The notes below the pieces were generated by a model that did not search any database, had not been told where the DNA came from, and saw only the letters and a program-made list of their open reading frames with translations. Positions 33,632 to 44,325 of a DNA stretch of 64,000 nucleotides are shown in pieces. Made by a program: the position numbers and the translations under genes. Positions within the stretch are counted from its first letter, which is position 1, and each line of letters opens with the position of its first letter. The stretch is from Iodobacter fluviatilis. Its GTDB lineage: Bacteria > Pseudomonadota > Gammaproteobacteria > Burkholderiales > Chitinibacteraceae. The stretch spans positions 4,092,001-4,156,000 of the forward strand of contig NZ_CP025781.1 of NCBI RefSeq assembly GCF_004194535.1, read 5' to 3'.

Positions 33632-34380
33632 TTGCAGCCCTCTTTGTCATTAATTGGCAAAAACCGAAAGAAAAAATCCTTCGCACTGGCCATTTTGTTG
33701 ATGTTAACCGCATTGGCAGGGTCTACCATCTTTGGGCAGACCTCAGAGCAGTAGCCAACGGCGGTGCAGTTAAACACCCCTACTTCAGAATTAATCAACG
33801 CTTTGCGCACGTCTGCGCCGCCATCTCTGGAGTCCAAGTTATAACGCTGTAAAAGCGCGATCGCACCAGGGCCAATAAAGTCGGGGTTTAAGCCCACCTG
33901 CGGGCATGCGGCGTAGCACAACATGCAGTTGATACAGCCTGCAAATTGCGAATAGACATCCATTTCGGCAGGTGTTTGCAGATATTCGCCTTGCTCCAGT
34001 GCACGGGCGTCTTTGGGGATGAGATAGGGTTTTACGCTTTCCAGCTTTTCAATAAAGCTGTCCATCACCACCACCAAGTCGCGCTCGATCGGAAAATGCG
34101 CCAGCGCCTCAACCTTTACGCCGCTTGGATAATCCCGCAGGAAAGTTTTACAGGCGAGTTGAGGCTTGCCATCCACCATCATGCCGCAACTACCACATAT
34201 GGCCTGACGGCAAGACCAGCGAAAACTCAGCGTGCCATCCAGCTCGTCCTTGATATAGTTCAACGCGGTCAATAGCGATAAATCGTCCGTGTAAGGAACG
34301 CTATAGTCTTGCCAGACGGGCTGCTGGTCTTGCTCGGGCCGGTAGCGAAGTACCGATACTTTAATGCTTGCCTCACTCAT
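33628..34380 (-). CDS. frdB: Fumarate reductase iron-sulfur subunit
   Basis: Passes electrons from quinol to FrdA. All three cluster motifs are present in the 250 residues: [2Fe-2S] in [15 protein letters not shown] with a distal Cys in LACKTF, [4Fe-4S] in [13 protein letters not shown], and [3Fe-4S] in [13 protein letters not shown]. The wording matches FrdB more closely than SdhB. Both ends overlap its neighbours by a few bases, so the operon is tightly coupled. Confidence 0.96.
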   Translation of the reverse strand: MSEASIKVSVLRYRPEQDQQPVWQDYSVPYTDDLSLLTALNYIKDELDGTLSFRWSCRQAICGSCGMMVDGKPQLACKTFLRDYPSGVKVEALAHFPIERDLVVVMDSFIEKLESVKPYLIPKDARALEQGEYLQTPAEMDVYSQFAGCINCMLCYAACPQVGLNPDFIGPGAIALLQRYNLDSRDGGADVRKALINSEVGVFNCTAVGYCSEVCPKMVDPANAVNINKMASAKDFFFRFLPINDKEGCK

Positions 34381-36155
34381 GTTTCTTTCTCCTGCAATTC
34401 GGCCGCTTCACCTGCTGCGCCATAAGCCCGCACTCTGGGCGGTGAACGGGTGATTTTTACGTCGCCATAAGTCATGGTAGGGGCTGCGCCTCCCTGATAA
34501 TGCGCCAGCGAATGCTTAAGAAAATTCACATCGTCGCGTTCTTCAAAACCATCCAAGCGCTGATGTGCACCGCGTGATTCACGGCGATGTAGTGCCGAAT
34601 GGGCAATGGCCTCGGCTACGTCTAGCTGATAGCCAAGCTCAATTGCTAGCAGCCACTCGCTATTCCAAACGGTAGATTTATCTTCGATATGAACCTGCTG
34701 AAAACGGATCTTTAGCTCAGCCAGTTTGTCGCAAGTGGCTTGCATACTGTCGTGCAGACGATAAATGCCGCAGCCCTCTTCCATCGTCATTGCCATTTCG
34801 CGGCGGATATCTGCAACGCGCTCACTGCCAGCTTGAGCTCTGAGCTGCTGCGCGGGCAAAGCAGCAGCTTCAGCGAGCTTGAGTAAAGCCGCGCTATCGT
34901 GCGGCGGGGTCGAGCGGGCAAAATGTGTGGCTGATTCGCCTGCCACTTTGCCAAATACAGATAATTCGGCCAAAGAATTAGATCCAAGGCGATTCGCCCC
35001 GTGTATCCCTACGCTAGAGCATTCACCGGCAGCAAATAGCCCCGCCAGTGGCGCTGCGCAATGAATATCCACCGGAATGCCGCCCATGGTGTAATGCACC
35101 GCAGGGCGAACTGGGATGGGGGTAGTTACTGGGTCTACCCCCATAAACTCACGAGCCAACTCGCAAATCTGCGGCAAGCGCTCGTGCAGCACTTTGGCAC
35201 CTAAATGGCGTAAATCTAGATGCACCACCGCGCCATAGCGGCCATCAATGGTGCGATTTTTTTGCATCTCATGCCAAAAGGCCTGTGATAAGCGATCACG
35301 CGGGCCCAGCTCCATGGCTTTATTACGCGGCTTGTCGCTACAAGGGCCTAGCCCGTAATCCTGTAGATAGCGATAGCCCTCTTTATTGAGTAGAAAGCCT
35401 CCCTCACCCCGGCAAGCTTCAGTAAACAGCAATCCAGTGCCGGGCATGCAGGTAGGGTGGTATTGCACGAACTCCATATCGCGCAGCGGCACGCCGTGGC
35501 GATAAGCCACCGCCATGCCATCACCGGTCACAATGCCACCATTGGTGTTTTCGCGAAACACTCGCCCCGCGCCGCCCGTTGCCATGACCACGGCTCCGGC
35601 TTCGATCAGAATAAATTCGCCGCTGGCAATTTCGATCGCCAGTACACCTTGTACACGACCATCGGCCACGATGAGGTCCAGCATGAAATATTCGTCAAAG
35701 CGGCGAATCGAAGGGTATTTGATCGAGGTTTGAAACAGCGTGTGCAGTATATGAAAGCCGGTTTTATCGGCTGCAAACCAAGTGCGCTCAATCTTCATGC
35801 CGCCAAAGGGGCGCACATTGATGTGGCCGTCTTCCTTACGGCTCCACGGGCATCCCCAATGCTCCAGTTGCACCATTTCGTTGGTGCATTCGCCAACAAA
35901 ATAGTCGACCACATCCTGCTCGCACAGCCAGTCGCCGCCAGATACCGTGTCATTAAAGTGATGCTCTAAGCTGTCATGTGCCTGTACCACACCAGCCGAG
36001 CCACCCTCTGCGGCCACCGTGTGGCTACGCATTGGGTAAACCTTAGAAAGCAAAGCCACCGTTTGACTTGGATTAGCCTCGGCAGCAGCAATGGCTGCCC
36101 GCAAACCCGCCCCGCCCGCACCCACAATCACCACATCCGCTTTATATACCCGCAT
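34377..36155 (-). CDS. frdA: Fumarate reductase flavoprotein subunit
   Basis: Reduces fumarate to succinate during anaerobic respiration. A 592-residue flavoprotein with the dinucleotide-binding start [20 protein letters not shown], the covalent-FAD motif [13 protein letters not shown] (His near 45), and the active-site stretch [12 protein letters not shown] near 355-366. The accompanying FrdC/FrdD anchors (no heme ligands apparent) and the FNR-type box upstream favour fumarate reductase over succinate dehydrogenase. First gene of frdABCD; start ATG at 36155. Confidence 0.95.
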   Translation of the reverse strand: MRVYKADVVIVGAGGAGLRAAIAAAEANPSQTVALLSKVYPMRSHTVAAEGGSAGVVQAHDSLEHHFNDTVSGGDWLCEQDVVDYFVGECTNEMVQLEHWGCPWSRKEDGHINVRPFGGMKIERTWFAADKTGFHILHTLFQTSIKYPSIRRFDEYFMLDLIVADGRVQGVLAIEIASGEFILIEAGAVVMATGGAGRVFRENTNGGIVTGDGMAVAYRHGVPLRDMEFVQYHPTCMPGTGLLFTEACRGEGGFLLNKEGYRYLQDYGLGPCSDKPRNKAMELGPRDRLSQAFWHEMQKNRTIDGRYGAVVHLDLRHLGAKVLHERLPQICELAREFMGVDPVTTPIPVRPAVHYTMGGIPVDIHCAAPLAGLFAAGECSSVGIHGANRLGSNSLAELSVFGKVAGESATHFARSTPPHDSAALLKLAEAAALPAQQLRAQAGSERVADIRREMAMTMEEGCGIYRLHDSMQATCDKLAELKIRFQQVHIEDKSTVWNSEWLLAIELGYQLDVAEAIAHSALHRRESRGAHQRLDGFEERDDVNFLKHSLAHYQGGAAPTMTYGDVKITRSPPRVRAYGAAGEAAELQEKET

Positions 36156-36227
36156 ACCACTCCCGCTTACGCCTCAGCGAATAAAACCTGAAGCTACATA
36201 ATGTAGGACGATTTAGCAGGGTGCCGC

Positions 36228-36241
36228 TTGATCCTGATCAC
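36228..36241. promoter_or_regulatory. FNR-type box upstream of frdABCD
   Basis: TTGATCCTGATCAC matches the TTGAT-N4-ATCAA consensus at nine of ten positions. It lies 73-86 bp before the frdA start, a good position for a class II activated promoter. Confidence 0.8.
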
Positions 36242-36441
36242 AGAGCTGGCGCTTAGGTAAGTGTCAGCATTAAATCTCTTACGTCAGGCATAAACAATCA
36301 TGCCTGGTAAAAACTGAGCAATGACTTTTTTTGGGAAATATGTAGCGTTTTAAGAAGGAGTGGCCGTTTGTTTGCAGTGCCAAATAGACTACGAGTGGGT
36401 TGCCTACCGTGAAGTGGCTTTTGCCACGCGCGTCTTTACGT

Positions 36442-36480
36442 AAAAACGCCGCTACCCATTGCAGGATAAACGGCGTTTTT
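36442..36480 (-). terminator. Intrinsic terminator of glsA (bidirectional)
   Basis: AAAAACGCCG and CGGCGTTTTT form a perfect 10-base stem with runs of T on either strand, 28 bp after the glutaminase stop. Confidence 0.85.
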
Positions 36481-36507
36481 CATTAAACGGGGTACTACCC
36501 AATTGAA

Positions 36508-37524
36508 TTACTTTAGAGGTTTAGAGGCCAATGGGTTGCCACCCAATGCATTAGAAATATCAGCAATCGCCTTTTGCGCACGCACGCTATTGCCTGCGCT
36601 ATCCAAAGGTGGGGAGATTACCGCAATGCCAAACTTACCTGGGGAGACGGCCATAATGCCGCCGCCTACGCCACTTTTTGCCGGCAAGCCGGTTCTATAC
36701 AGCCATTTTCCAGAGTCGTCATACAGGCCGGCAGTCGCCATGACGGCTAAAATCTCTGGCACGTTTTCAGTTTTAACGACTTGCTTGCCAGTGAGTGGAT
36801 TTTTACCCCCATTTGCCAGTGTACCCGCCATTATCGCCAAGTCTTTGGCATTAACGCCAACAGAGCATTGGCGTGTATAGATGTCAGTGGCGCGATCTGG
36901 GTTGGACTTGATCTTGCCGTAAGCGTACATTAAACGACCAATTGCTTGGTTGCGCTGGTTGCTTTCGGCCTCTGATTGGTAAACGTCGCTGAGTACCGTT
37001 AGCTGCCGGCCTGCGAAGTCATTATAAAATCCAGAAATTTTGCCCCAGATTTCATCATAAGTTTCACCCTTTACCATGCTGGTTGCAGTGATGGCACCGG
37101 GATTAACCATGGCATTCATTTCTGCGCCTTTGTTTTGCTCAATAGCAACAATAGAATTAAACGCTTGGCCCGTGGCATCTACACCTTGGTTATTAAAAAT
37201 GGAATCAGCCCCCGATTCTTCAATTACCTTTGCCATAGTAAACACTTTAGAAATCGATTGAATAGAAACTTCAGTTGTTACATCGCCCTTGGTATAAACC
37301 TTCCCATCTGCAGTCACTAAAACAATGCCATAAATTTTGGAATCGACTTTAGCTAAAGCAGGGATATAGTCAGCATTTTTGCCTTCTTGCAAACCTTTGT
37401 AATTATCATAAGCGGCATTAAGTGCTGCTTCGACATCGGATTGCTTAAATAAATCTCTCGCCTGCGTTACGCCGCTCAGTGCTAGCGCCAGTGTTACGGC
37501 TAAAATGCTGCTACGGTTTTTCAT
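36508..37524 (-). CDS. glsA: Glutaminase A with signal peptide
   Basis: Hydrolyses glutamine to glutamate and ammonia; a serine beta-lactamase-fold glutaminase. The catalytic S-x-x-K is in VSIQSISKVFTMAK near residues 88-100 (Ser and Lys of SISK). Also seen are MNAMVNPGAITATSMV, YAYGKIKSNPDRATDIY and the glycine-rich KSGVGGGIMAVSPG near 292-305. Unlike the cytoplasmic E. coli enzymes, it has a clear signal peptide (ILAVTLALALSGVTQA), so it acts in the periplasm; length 338 compared with about 308 for the usual enzyme. It could scavenge glutamine and supply glutamate to GdhB. Confidence 0.93.
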   Translation of the reverse strand: MKNRSSILAVTLALALSGVTQARDLFKQSDVEAALNAAYDNYKGLQEGKNADYIPALAKVDSKIYGIVLVTADGKVYTKGDVTTEVSIQSISKVFTMAKVIEESGADSIFNNQGVDATGQAFNSIVAIEQNKGAEMNAMVNPGAITATSMVKGETYDEIWGKISGFYNDFAGRQLTVLSDVYQSEAESNQRNQAIGRLMYAYGKIKSNPDRATDIYTRQCSVGVNAKDLAIMAGTLANGGKNPLTGKQVVKTENVPEILAVMATAGLYDDSGKWLYRTGLPAKSGVGGGIMAVSPGKFGIAVISPPLDSAGNSVRAQKAIADISNALGGNPLASKPLK

Positions 37525-38650
37525 CGTGCAATTCCTTGTTTACATTTCTTTTGGACGAAAGATACAGGGTCAATATACCAACAAGCTTACAAGAAAAATG
37601 AGCATTAATTCTCTTACATGATCTTGGATAAAAAGGTATATAAACATGTCTAAGCGCTAAAAAAACATACAAAGTAGATGGAAATACTCGGAGTCGATTG
37701 AAAAATGTGCACTAATACCACTACAGGTAACATAGGAAAAAAGCATAAAAATAGCAAAAAAAAAGTAAAAATTAGCTGCGTTCAAACCCCGTAAGAAAGC
37801 AGCCTGTAGTAATCATATGAACGCTTACAAAAATTATTGCACATACTTTTTTTGGCATTACAAAAGCAATGCATTTAGCCTCATAAACGCTTTGTAATTA
37901 CGACAAAGGCATTGTCGTGCCTTTATTAAAATCGGCAACATGCGAAAATTAAACCGAAACCCCCAGCTATGCTCCGCCAGTATTTTGCTTTTTTTGATGC
38001 TGATTATTAACCTAGAAATAAGAGCGTTTTTGCTATTAACGGAATTGATTAGTGCAGAGGTTCTACTTGTTTTTATCAGTACACAATTACACCTCTACTG
38101 GCTTTATTCATTATCCCGCCGAAGCAAAGCCATTGAGTGGTATATTCATATATTGGCAAAGCTATTCAACTATTTTTTTTGTTTTATGAGATGTTATTTC
38201 GCCGCCAATGTATATCCACCCTGCCTTATATCGTAATGGGCAAGGCAATATCGATTAGGGAGCGCACCAAGAAATTCAATTCTTGCGCATAAAACCAACC
38301 GCTTTAAACATAGAGATGCCGTATCACCCATTATTTGGAGGCTGCAATATTCAGTGCTAGGCTTTTTTTTGATGCGGAGCACGCAATGCTTGCCTATATG
38401 CGCGCTACGGCGGCTTTTGCAGGCAAAATGCACTCATAGGCTACGGCATGGTAAGCGTAGAGATGAATTGATGATCAGATAAACCCCACCTCTCACGCGG
38501 GGTTTAAGTTGGCCTTGGCTCCAAACAAAGCGGCAGTGAATGCTTGAAACGGATCATAGAGTGGTAGCCTTTATGCTAGGCCTCGATGGCTATCACACTG
38601 AAGCGGCCATTAAGCAAACAAATGGGGCGGCCGCCAGACAACCTCACGCC
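37525..38650. other. Gene-poor AT-rich region
   Basis: No gene I can support. A 98-codon hydrophobic plus-strand frame (37940-38236) has no ribosome binding site or recognised family and may be chance. A strong hairpin AACCCC...GGGGTT lies at about 38484-38507. The low coding content and shifted composition suggest decayed sequence. Confidence 0.4.
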
Positions 38651-39136
38651 CTATTCAGCATCCAAGGTAATCACCGGCCGCAGTGTGGCGCGAATTGTAG
38701 CGACATCAGGCATAGAGTTGGCCTGCCAGCGAATCACACGAATGCCTGCGGCGGTCAGTGCGCGATCTTTTTTTGTATCTGCAATGATGCGATCCTGTCG
38801 CTGATGCGTAGCATCATCCAGCTCGATCACCGCCACAATACTGGAATCTTGATTGCACACCACAAAATCAGCACTCATGCGATTAATACGATTGAGCCAA
38901 GCGCGATAGTTATGGCCTTTTTTAACCCCAAGCAAGCAAGAGAGCTGCACCTGAGCCAGTACAATATGTTCGGGCATGGCTTGCAAGATGCGAAAGTACA
39001 GTACTTGCTCTGGCTTGGAGAGTGGGCTTTTGGCATAAAACGGCCAAACGCCCTCCTCGTTTGCGCCCTTGGCCTTTAAGTACGACAAAGCCATCAGTAC
39101 GGCAAAAATCAGCAATAAAAGCAGGATAAGTTTCAT
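38651..39136 (-). CDS. DUF2726 domain protein, membrane-anchored
   Basis: A 161-residue protein. The ATG at 39136 gives one N-terminal transmembrane helix (MKLILLLLLIFAVLMALSYL); the open frame extends 17 codons further without support. The rest is a DUF2726 domain: PLSKPEQVLYFRILQAMP, ADFVVCNQDSSIVAVIELDD, DRIIADTKKDRALTAAGI, RVIRWQA. The order D-x-V ... E-L-D-D suggests a restriction-endonuclease-like (PD-(D/E)XK) core, as proposed for DUF2726. Function unknown. It stands alone. Confidence 0.8.
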   Translation of the reverse strand: MKLILLLLLIFAVLMALSYLKAKGANEEGVWPFYAKSPLSKPEQVLYFRILQAMPEHIVLAQVQLSCLLGVKKGHNYRAWLNRINRMSADFVVCNQDSSIVAVIELDDATHQRQDRIIADTKKDRALTAAGIRVIRWQANSMPDVATIRATLRPVITLDAE

Positions 39137-39289
39137 GGTTTTCTCTGCAAGATACGTTGTGAGGTATGGGTGGTATTGTAAGACCATGTTAAGAAAAATC
39201 GTTCAAATCAAATTCCGCACAATAAAAAAGAGCGCTCCAAGCGCTAATTCCGTTCACTTAAGATCAGATTTATAGATTTTTAGAGCGGG

Positions 39290-39640
39290 ATAGCGCTGGG
39301 AAAGGGCTTTCACGCCCTAATCGTTGTTTCGGGAGGAATTATTTCGGAATTGTGCACGGGCTATTCGTCGACAGCCAACCCTACTCATATTGCAAATAAC
39401 CCAGCGCCATTTGAAAGCTCAAGTCGGCCGCTGCGCCCGCCTATTTAACCACCTCTGACCTCTCCAAACGAACCAAGTTGTAAGCCAATACGCCCCCCAA
39501 AAAAACTTCTTGCCACACAGTGGCAGGTGTCCCGCTCATCGTCCAACAAGGACTGCTTTAATGCTCGATTACTGGTTTCAATTCGCTCATCTACCCCAAC
39601 CAAACGGAAGAAAGTGCGGCACACTGTTTTCACGCACTAC
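39290..39640 (-). pseudogene. Degraded IS4-type transposase tail
   Basis: Minus-strand pieces in different frames give RALKQSLLDD, then GVLAYNLVRLERSEV and AADLSFQMALGYLQYE, matching the C-terminal part of IS4-family transposases (I-K-Q ... L-x-A-Y-N-L-x-R ... S-F). At least two frameshifts and a stop are needed to join them. Only a dead remnant. Confidence 0.55.
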
Positions 39641-39927
39641 ATCGTGTTTGCCCAGTTAAAATCAAAACGATTTTGACGGACATTAACAGCCAATTTACGG
39701 ATCGTTTTACCAGCAAAGAGAAGGTGCCGCGCGGGCAGTATCGCTATAGAAGTACGGATACAAACTCAACCTGAATGATTGACTAAACGTGTTTATGAAT
39801 GCTCGAAACTGTGCCACGATTTTATCTCATGTGAAGGCATCCATATTTAGCACCTCACCTAACATGTCTACCGCCATTAATTTAGCCACCGCAAATAAAA
39901 TAGTGAGTTTTCTCGTTACTTCAAATG

Positions 39928-40725
39928 TCACCACAACGCATGAAAATGCTGTACTGGTCCTATTCCCTGTCCTACTTGTAATTGATCTGCAGCGGCAATC
40001 GCAGCCAGTAGGTAGTTTTTTGCGGCTTGCATGGTGCTGGGCCAGTCTGGGTGCTTGGGCCGCAGAGCAGCCAATGCGGCAGATAGAGTGCAGCCGGTGC
40101 CGTGGGTGTGCTGGGTCGGGATACGCTGCGCGGCAAAGCGGGTAAATCCTGCAGGGGTGATAAGCCAATCAGGACTCTCATTGCCACCTAAATGCCCCCC
40201 TTTCATGAGCACGGCTTGTGCGCCCATTTGCAGCAAGGCGCGGCCTTGGTCTTGCATTTGCTGCTCGGTTTGCGCTTGCGTGCCACCCAGCAGCGCGGCG
40301 GCTTCTGGTAAGTTGGGGGTAATTAAGTCGGCTAGCGGCAGCAACTCATCTCGGATCCCTGCTATCGCTTCAGGTAAAAGCAACGGATGGCCGCCTTTGG
40401 CGATCATCACGGTATCAAGCACCACGCAGGCAGGGCGATGCTGGCGTAAGCCACGCGCCACTGCAGCGACAATTTCTGCATTGGCCAGCATGCCAATCTT
40501 TACGCTATTTACGCGGATATCTGCCAGAACGGCATCGAGCTGCGCCAGCACAAAGTCAGGCGGCACGGCAAGAACGGCGTGCACACCTTGGGTGTTTTGT
40601 GCGGTTAGCGCCGTAATCACGCTCATGCCGTAAGCGCCTAGTGCTGAAAAAGTTTTTAAATCGGCTTGAATCCCCGCTCCGCCGCCAGAATCAGAGCCAG
40701 CAATTGTCAGTGCATTAACGATCAT
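39928..40725 (-). CDS. thiD: Hydroxymethylpyrimidine/phosphomethylpyrimidine kinase
   Basis: Phosphorylates HMP to HMP-P and HMP-PP for thiamin synthesis. A 265-residue ribokinase-fold enzyme with the N-terminal ALTIAGSDSGGGAGIQADLK, VLDTVMIAKGGHPLL in the middle and the GTGCTLSAALAA anion-hole motif near 213-224. ATG at 40725 is chosen because the family starts just before NALTIAG; the open frame extends 33 codons into thiE out of its domain. It overlaps thiE by 11 bp. Last gene of the thiMED operon. Confidence 0.95.
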   Translation of the reverse strand: MIVNALTIAGSDSGGGAGIQADLKTFSALGAYGMSVITALTAQNTQGVHAVLAVPPDFVLAQLDAVLADIRVNSVKIGMLANAEIVAAVARGLRQHRPACVVLDTVMIAKGGHPLLLPEAIAGIRDELLPLADLITPNLPEAAALLGGTQAQTEQQMQDQGRALLQMGAQAVLMKGGHLGGNESPDWLITPAGFTRFAAQRIPTQHTHGTGCTLSAALAALRPKHPDWPSTMQAAKNYLLAAIAAADQLQVGQGIGPVQHFHALW

Positions 40726-41356
40726 ATGTCGCGCCCTCCCGCCGCAAAGCACGCGCCGCCTGCCGCGGATTAGCTTGGCCACAAATGGCCGAAACCACGG
40801 CCACGCCATCGGCACCCGCCGCACGCAAACCGGCTACTTGCCCCAAGCCAATACCGCCAATCGCCACGGCAGGCAGGGTTTTACCCTGCATCAGCTTGGC
40901 AAACTCATTTAAGCCAATGACTGGGGACGCGTCTAATTTGGTGCCGGTGGCATACACCGGCCCTACACCGATGTAATCAACTAAGCCCTGCGGCACGGCG
41001 TGGATATGCGCGGCATTTGAGGCCGACAAACCCAAAATTTTATTTGGCCCAATTAACTGCCGGGCCATCTCTGGCGCAATATCTTGCTGGCCCACATGCA
41101 CTCCGGCTGCATCCACCAACAGCGCTACATCGATATGGTCATTAATAATCAAGGGTATATTCAATGGTTCCAGCGCATTCTTAAGCGCTTGAGCCGCCAC
41201 CACCCACTGACGTTTTTTCCATCTAGGCGCGCGCAGCTGCACGATACTAACCCCGCCCGCCACGGCGGCTAAGGCAGTTGCTACCATGCCCTGTTCGCCA
41301 CCACATAAATCAGGATCTAACACTAAATAAAGCGACAAATTAAAAGGATGTTTCAT
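40715..41356 (-). CDS. thiE: Thiamin-phosphate synthase
   Basis: Joins HMP-PP and THZ-P to give thiamin phosphate. A 213-residue TIM barrel with [11 protein letters not shown] (pyrophosphate and substrate site), [20 protein letters not shown] near 90-109 and [17 protein letters not shown] near 134-150. The phosphate-binding loop AIGGIGL follows. It overlaps thiM by 4 bases and thiD by 11 bp. Full length (E. coli 211). Confidence 0.95.
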   Translation of the reverse strand: MKHPFNLSLYLVLDPDLCGGEQGMVATALAAVAGGVSIVQLRAPRWKKRQWVVAAQALKNALEPLNIPLIINDHIDVALLVDAAGVHVGQQDIAPEMARQLIGPNKILGLSASNAAHIHAVPQGLVDYIGVGPVYATGTKLDASPVIGLNEFAKLMQGKTLPAVAIGGIGLGQVAGLRAAGADGVAVVSAICGQANPRQAARALRREGATYDR

Positions 41357-42174
41357 TCATCAGCCGCCTTTAACATGGCAGGTTGCATGATATATAACGC
41401 GTCTAAAAACGCGGGGAGAAAGGTACCTGGGCCATCACAAGCCGATTCAGCGCGCTCTCCAGCGATCGCCATCACGGCGCAGGCAGCAGCAACCGCAGCA
41501 AGCCGGTCTGACGCGCCAGCTACAAAAGCAGCAACAACGGCAGACAAGGCGCAGCCCGTACCTACCACGTAGGTCATCAAAACATGGCCCCAAGGAACCG
41601 CCCAAGTGACTTCACCATCGCTTACATAATCCACCTCGCCCGTTACCACCACAATCGCGCCGGTTTGCTGGGCCAGCCGCTTTGCAGCAGCAATGGCAGA
41701 TGCAGATTGCGCCGTGCTATCTACACCCTTACCGCTAGCGAACTCACCTGCCAAGCACATAATTTCTGAGGCATTGCCCCTAATTGCCGCTGGCTTTTGT
41801 TGCATTAAAACGTGCAAAGCATCGGTTCGGTAAGCCAAAACGCCTGCCGCCACAGGGTCTAACACCCAAGGCGTATCTGCTGCATTGGCTGCGACTACCG
41901 CAGCTTGCATCACCGCTAGTCGCGCAGGATAAAGCGTGCCGACATTAATCAATAGCGCATCGGCCATCGATGCAAAGTCGGCAACTTCTGCTTCGGCTAC
42001 GATCATTGCGGGGGATGCACCAAGTGCGAGCAATACATTTGCCGTGATTGATTGCACCACTTCATTGGTCAGGCAGTGCACCAAGGGTGCTGAGGCGCGC
42101 AGGCGTTCTAGCTCTTCGCCAACGCGGCGCAAAGGAAATTGGGGAATAAGAGAGATGGTGTGCAAGTCAGACAT
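41353..42174 (-). CDS. thiM: Hydroxyethylthiazole kinase
   Basis: Phosphorylates salvaged thiazole alcohol (THZ). A 273-residue ribokinase-like enzyme with [21 protein letters not shown] near 32-52 and [10 protein letters not shown] near 104-113, RGNASEIM near 135-142 and the catalytic [13 protein letters not shown] near 207-219. First gene behind the TPP riboswitch. ThiM with ThiD and ThiE but without ThiC or ThiG points to salvage of both halves at this locus. Confidence 0.95.
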   Translation of the reverse strand: MSDLHTISLIPQFPLRRVGEELERLRASAPLVHCLTNEVVQSITANVLLALGASPAMIVAEAEVADFASMADALLINVGTLYPARLAVMQAAVVAANAADTPWVLDPVAAGVLAYRTDALHVLMQQKPAAIRGNASEIMCLAGEFASGKGVDSTAQSASAIAAAKRLAQQTGAIVVVTGEVDYVSDGEVTWAVPWGHVLMTYVVGTGCALSAVVAAFVAGASDRLAAVAAACAVMAIAGERAESACDGPGTFLPAFLDALYIMQPAMLKAADE

Positions 42175-42216
42175 TTAAGTTCCTTGGCAGGCGCAGGCGG
42201 CCCATCAAGAATGGCC

Positions 42217-42294
42217 GACATCCCTACGCTGGCATTATCCAGATCAGGTCACGGGTATTTCTCAGCCGCATTTACTTACGGCACCCCGAGTCAG
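42217..42294 (-). ncRNA. TPP riboswitch (thi box)
   Basis: Minus strand from about 42294: GGGGTGCCGTAAG, then GGCTGAGAAATACCCGTG, ACCTGATCTGGATAATGCC and AGCGTAGGGA. These are the hallmark CUGAGA, ACCCGU, GACCUGAUCUGGAUAAUGCCAG and GUAGGGA elements of the thi box. It ends about 40 bp before thiM and should repress the operon when TPP is abundant. Confidence 0.97.
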
Positions 42295-42382
42295 ACAGTC
42301 ATTTTGCGCATAAAGCCAATGACAAACAAGCGTAAAAGATCAAACTTGCAACAAAAGTGCCGCACAAAACCTATAGATACTA

Positions 42383-42528
42383 GGGCCTGTTGACGTTTTA
42401 TTAGCCCATTTTTGGGGCGGAACGAAAGTTAAAAATCGCTCATGGCACTCGTACCATGCCGCCATTTTCTCCTTGTTCAGCCCCAAAACCGGGCCAAACG
42501 CAGCCGTGAATGAAACGTCAACAGACAC
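42383..42528. repeat. 146 bp inverted-repeat element (MITE-like)
   Basis: Left end GGGCCTGTTGACGTTT, right end AAACGTCAACAGACAC, with inner near-palindromic arms. TA flanks both ends, as expected for an IS630- or IS427-like target. The interior has an open frame without independent support. Only one copy here. Confidence 0.65.
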
Positions 42529-42541
42529 TAAGTAAATCGGG

Positions 42542-44260
42542 CTACTTTTTGTCTTGTAATGCCGCCTGATGACTCAGGTGCATTGCCAAATGCGCTTTAA
42601 CGCGACTTAACACCAAGGGCAGGCATAATGGCTTGGTCATATAGTCTACTGCGCCCAATTCCATGCCTAAGATCTCATCTTCTGCTTCATTACGAGCCGA
42701 CATAAAGATGATAGGAATATGGCAAAGCGCTGGATTGGCCTTGATTTGCCGGCAGGTTTCATAACCATCCATTTCTGGCATCAAAATATCCAATAAAATT
42801 AGCTGGGGCAGCGGTGCATTAGCCAATATTTTTAGCGCCTCTACGCCATTTTGAGCAGTAATTACCTGAAATTCATTTTTTAACATACGATCAATCAACA
42901 ACAAATTCATGGGCGTATCATCGACCGCCATCACCGTAGAGGCGTTATTCACCTGAAGCTCTACCTCATCACTACTTGGTTTTACCCCATCTAAAGCCAC
43001 TATTAAATCCACTAGAAAGCTCACTAAAGTCGAAGAAAATGCTTCTAACATAGGCTTACACATTGGATCTGTTGGACGATAGCGGATAACATTTTCTAAT
43101 TCAGCGGCCAACTCGGCTAATTCTGCTGCACCAATACTGCCCGCTACGGATTTACTGCTATGTAATAAACGCTCGGCGGTGCTGTAGTCTTTCTCCTCTA
43201 AAGCGAGGCTCACCTCTGCAACAATGGCGGATTGACCATGAATAAATTTCCTGAGCATTTCCAAATACAAAGACTCTTTTCCTAGCACCCGGCGCAGGCC
43301 ATTACTTACATCAAGGCCTGCAACATTGAGCAACTCTAATTTGCTTTTTAATATAAAGGGTTTGTTTTCCAGTGCCATAGGCGCATTTATTTTATTTGCA
43401 TTTTCAGGGCGTGGCTTTATCCAGCGCAATAAAGCCGACCATAAATAATTAGGCTCGATGGGTTTAGAAACATGATCATTCATTCCTGCAGAAAAACAAC
43501 GCTCTTGATCTATTTTCATCGCATTAGCGGTCATCGCCACAATGGGTAAATTGGCATGTTGCGGGCATAGCCTAATTTGCATCGTGGCCTCTAACCCATC
43601 CATAACCGGCATTTGCATATCCATTAAAACCAAGTCGAAACTAGCTTGTTGAATCTTTTGCAATGCTTGTTGGCCGTTTTCGGCCAAATCAACGATAAAG
43701 CCCGCGTCTTGCAATAAATCGATTGCAACCTGTTGATTTAAATCGTTGTCTTCTACCAATAAAATACGCGCACCTTGAATGCTAGATAAATCAATTTCTA
43801 GCGTATGCGTATTTAATATAGAAAAAGAAACATTATCGTTAGCACCGCCCAAAACCCGCATGGTGGTATCAAATAATTGCGATGCGCTTACTGGCTTAAT
43901 TAATACATCATCGATCAAATTAATGGGGCTTTCACTGAATACCTCATCCCGCCCATAAGCGGTGACCACCACTAATTGAGGCGGAGCTTGTATAGCTAAT
44001 GCTTGAATAGCTCTAGCCGTTTCGCCTCCATCCATCTGGGGCATACGCCAATCTAAAAACACCACAGCGAAAGGCAAGCCAGCTGCATCGGCCCGTGCCA
44101 CCTCGACCACGGCGGCTTGCCCAGAGGTCACCACAGTCGGCCTAAAAGTCATGGTGCGCAATAAAGCCGCCAAAACACGCGCGGCTTCTTCTTGATCATC
44201 CACCACCAGCACAGCTTTATCACGTAAATCAATGTTAGGCACTAAGGGGCGGGGCACCAA
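42542..44260 (-). pseudogene. Hybrid histidine kinase, C-terminal part (REC-REC-HPt-REC)
   Basis: The receiver half of a hybrid kinase separated from its kinase half by a one-base frameshift. In order: REC1 (about 16-135; Asp in VVFLDWRMP), REC2 (about 162-285; Asp in LVLMDMQMP), HPt (about 320-420; His in LLHSSKSVAGSIGA), REC3 (about 450-565; Asp in LILLDILMP). The nominal start (TTG near 44260) is unlikely to be real: the frame extends upstream through GLSSVWGEGSLFWF, the normal end of a kinase ATPase domain. It could be translated only by frameshift or after correction of a sequence error. Confidence 0.85.
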
Positions 44261-44325
44261 ACCACTTATTTGTAAGCGAGTGGTAAACCAAAACAGGCTG
44301 CCTTCGCCCCAAACACTACTTAACC

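Noticed and set aside
34377..36155. Succinate dehydrogenase instead of fumarate reductase
   Set aside because: FrdC and FrdD match fumarate reductase anchors in sequence and length, FrdB wording is of the Frd type and an FNR-type box precedes the operon.
26079..37742. Shared 16-mer GTAACATAGGAAAAAA at 26079 and 37727
   Set aside because: In 64 kb of AT-rich sequence one such match is expected by chance and the flanks do not match.
37940..38236. 98-codon hydrophobic plus-strand frame
   Set aside because: No ribosome binding site and no family; AT-rich DNA often yields hydrophobic frames.
38194..38433. 79-codon minus-strand frame
   Set aside because: No start context, no family, inside a gene-poor stretch.
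42340..42528. 62-codon frame within the 146 bp element
   Set aside because: Lies inside the inverted-repeat element; such frames are carried by the repeat and not by selection for protein.
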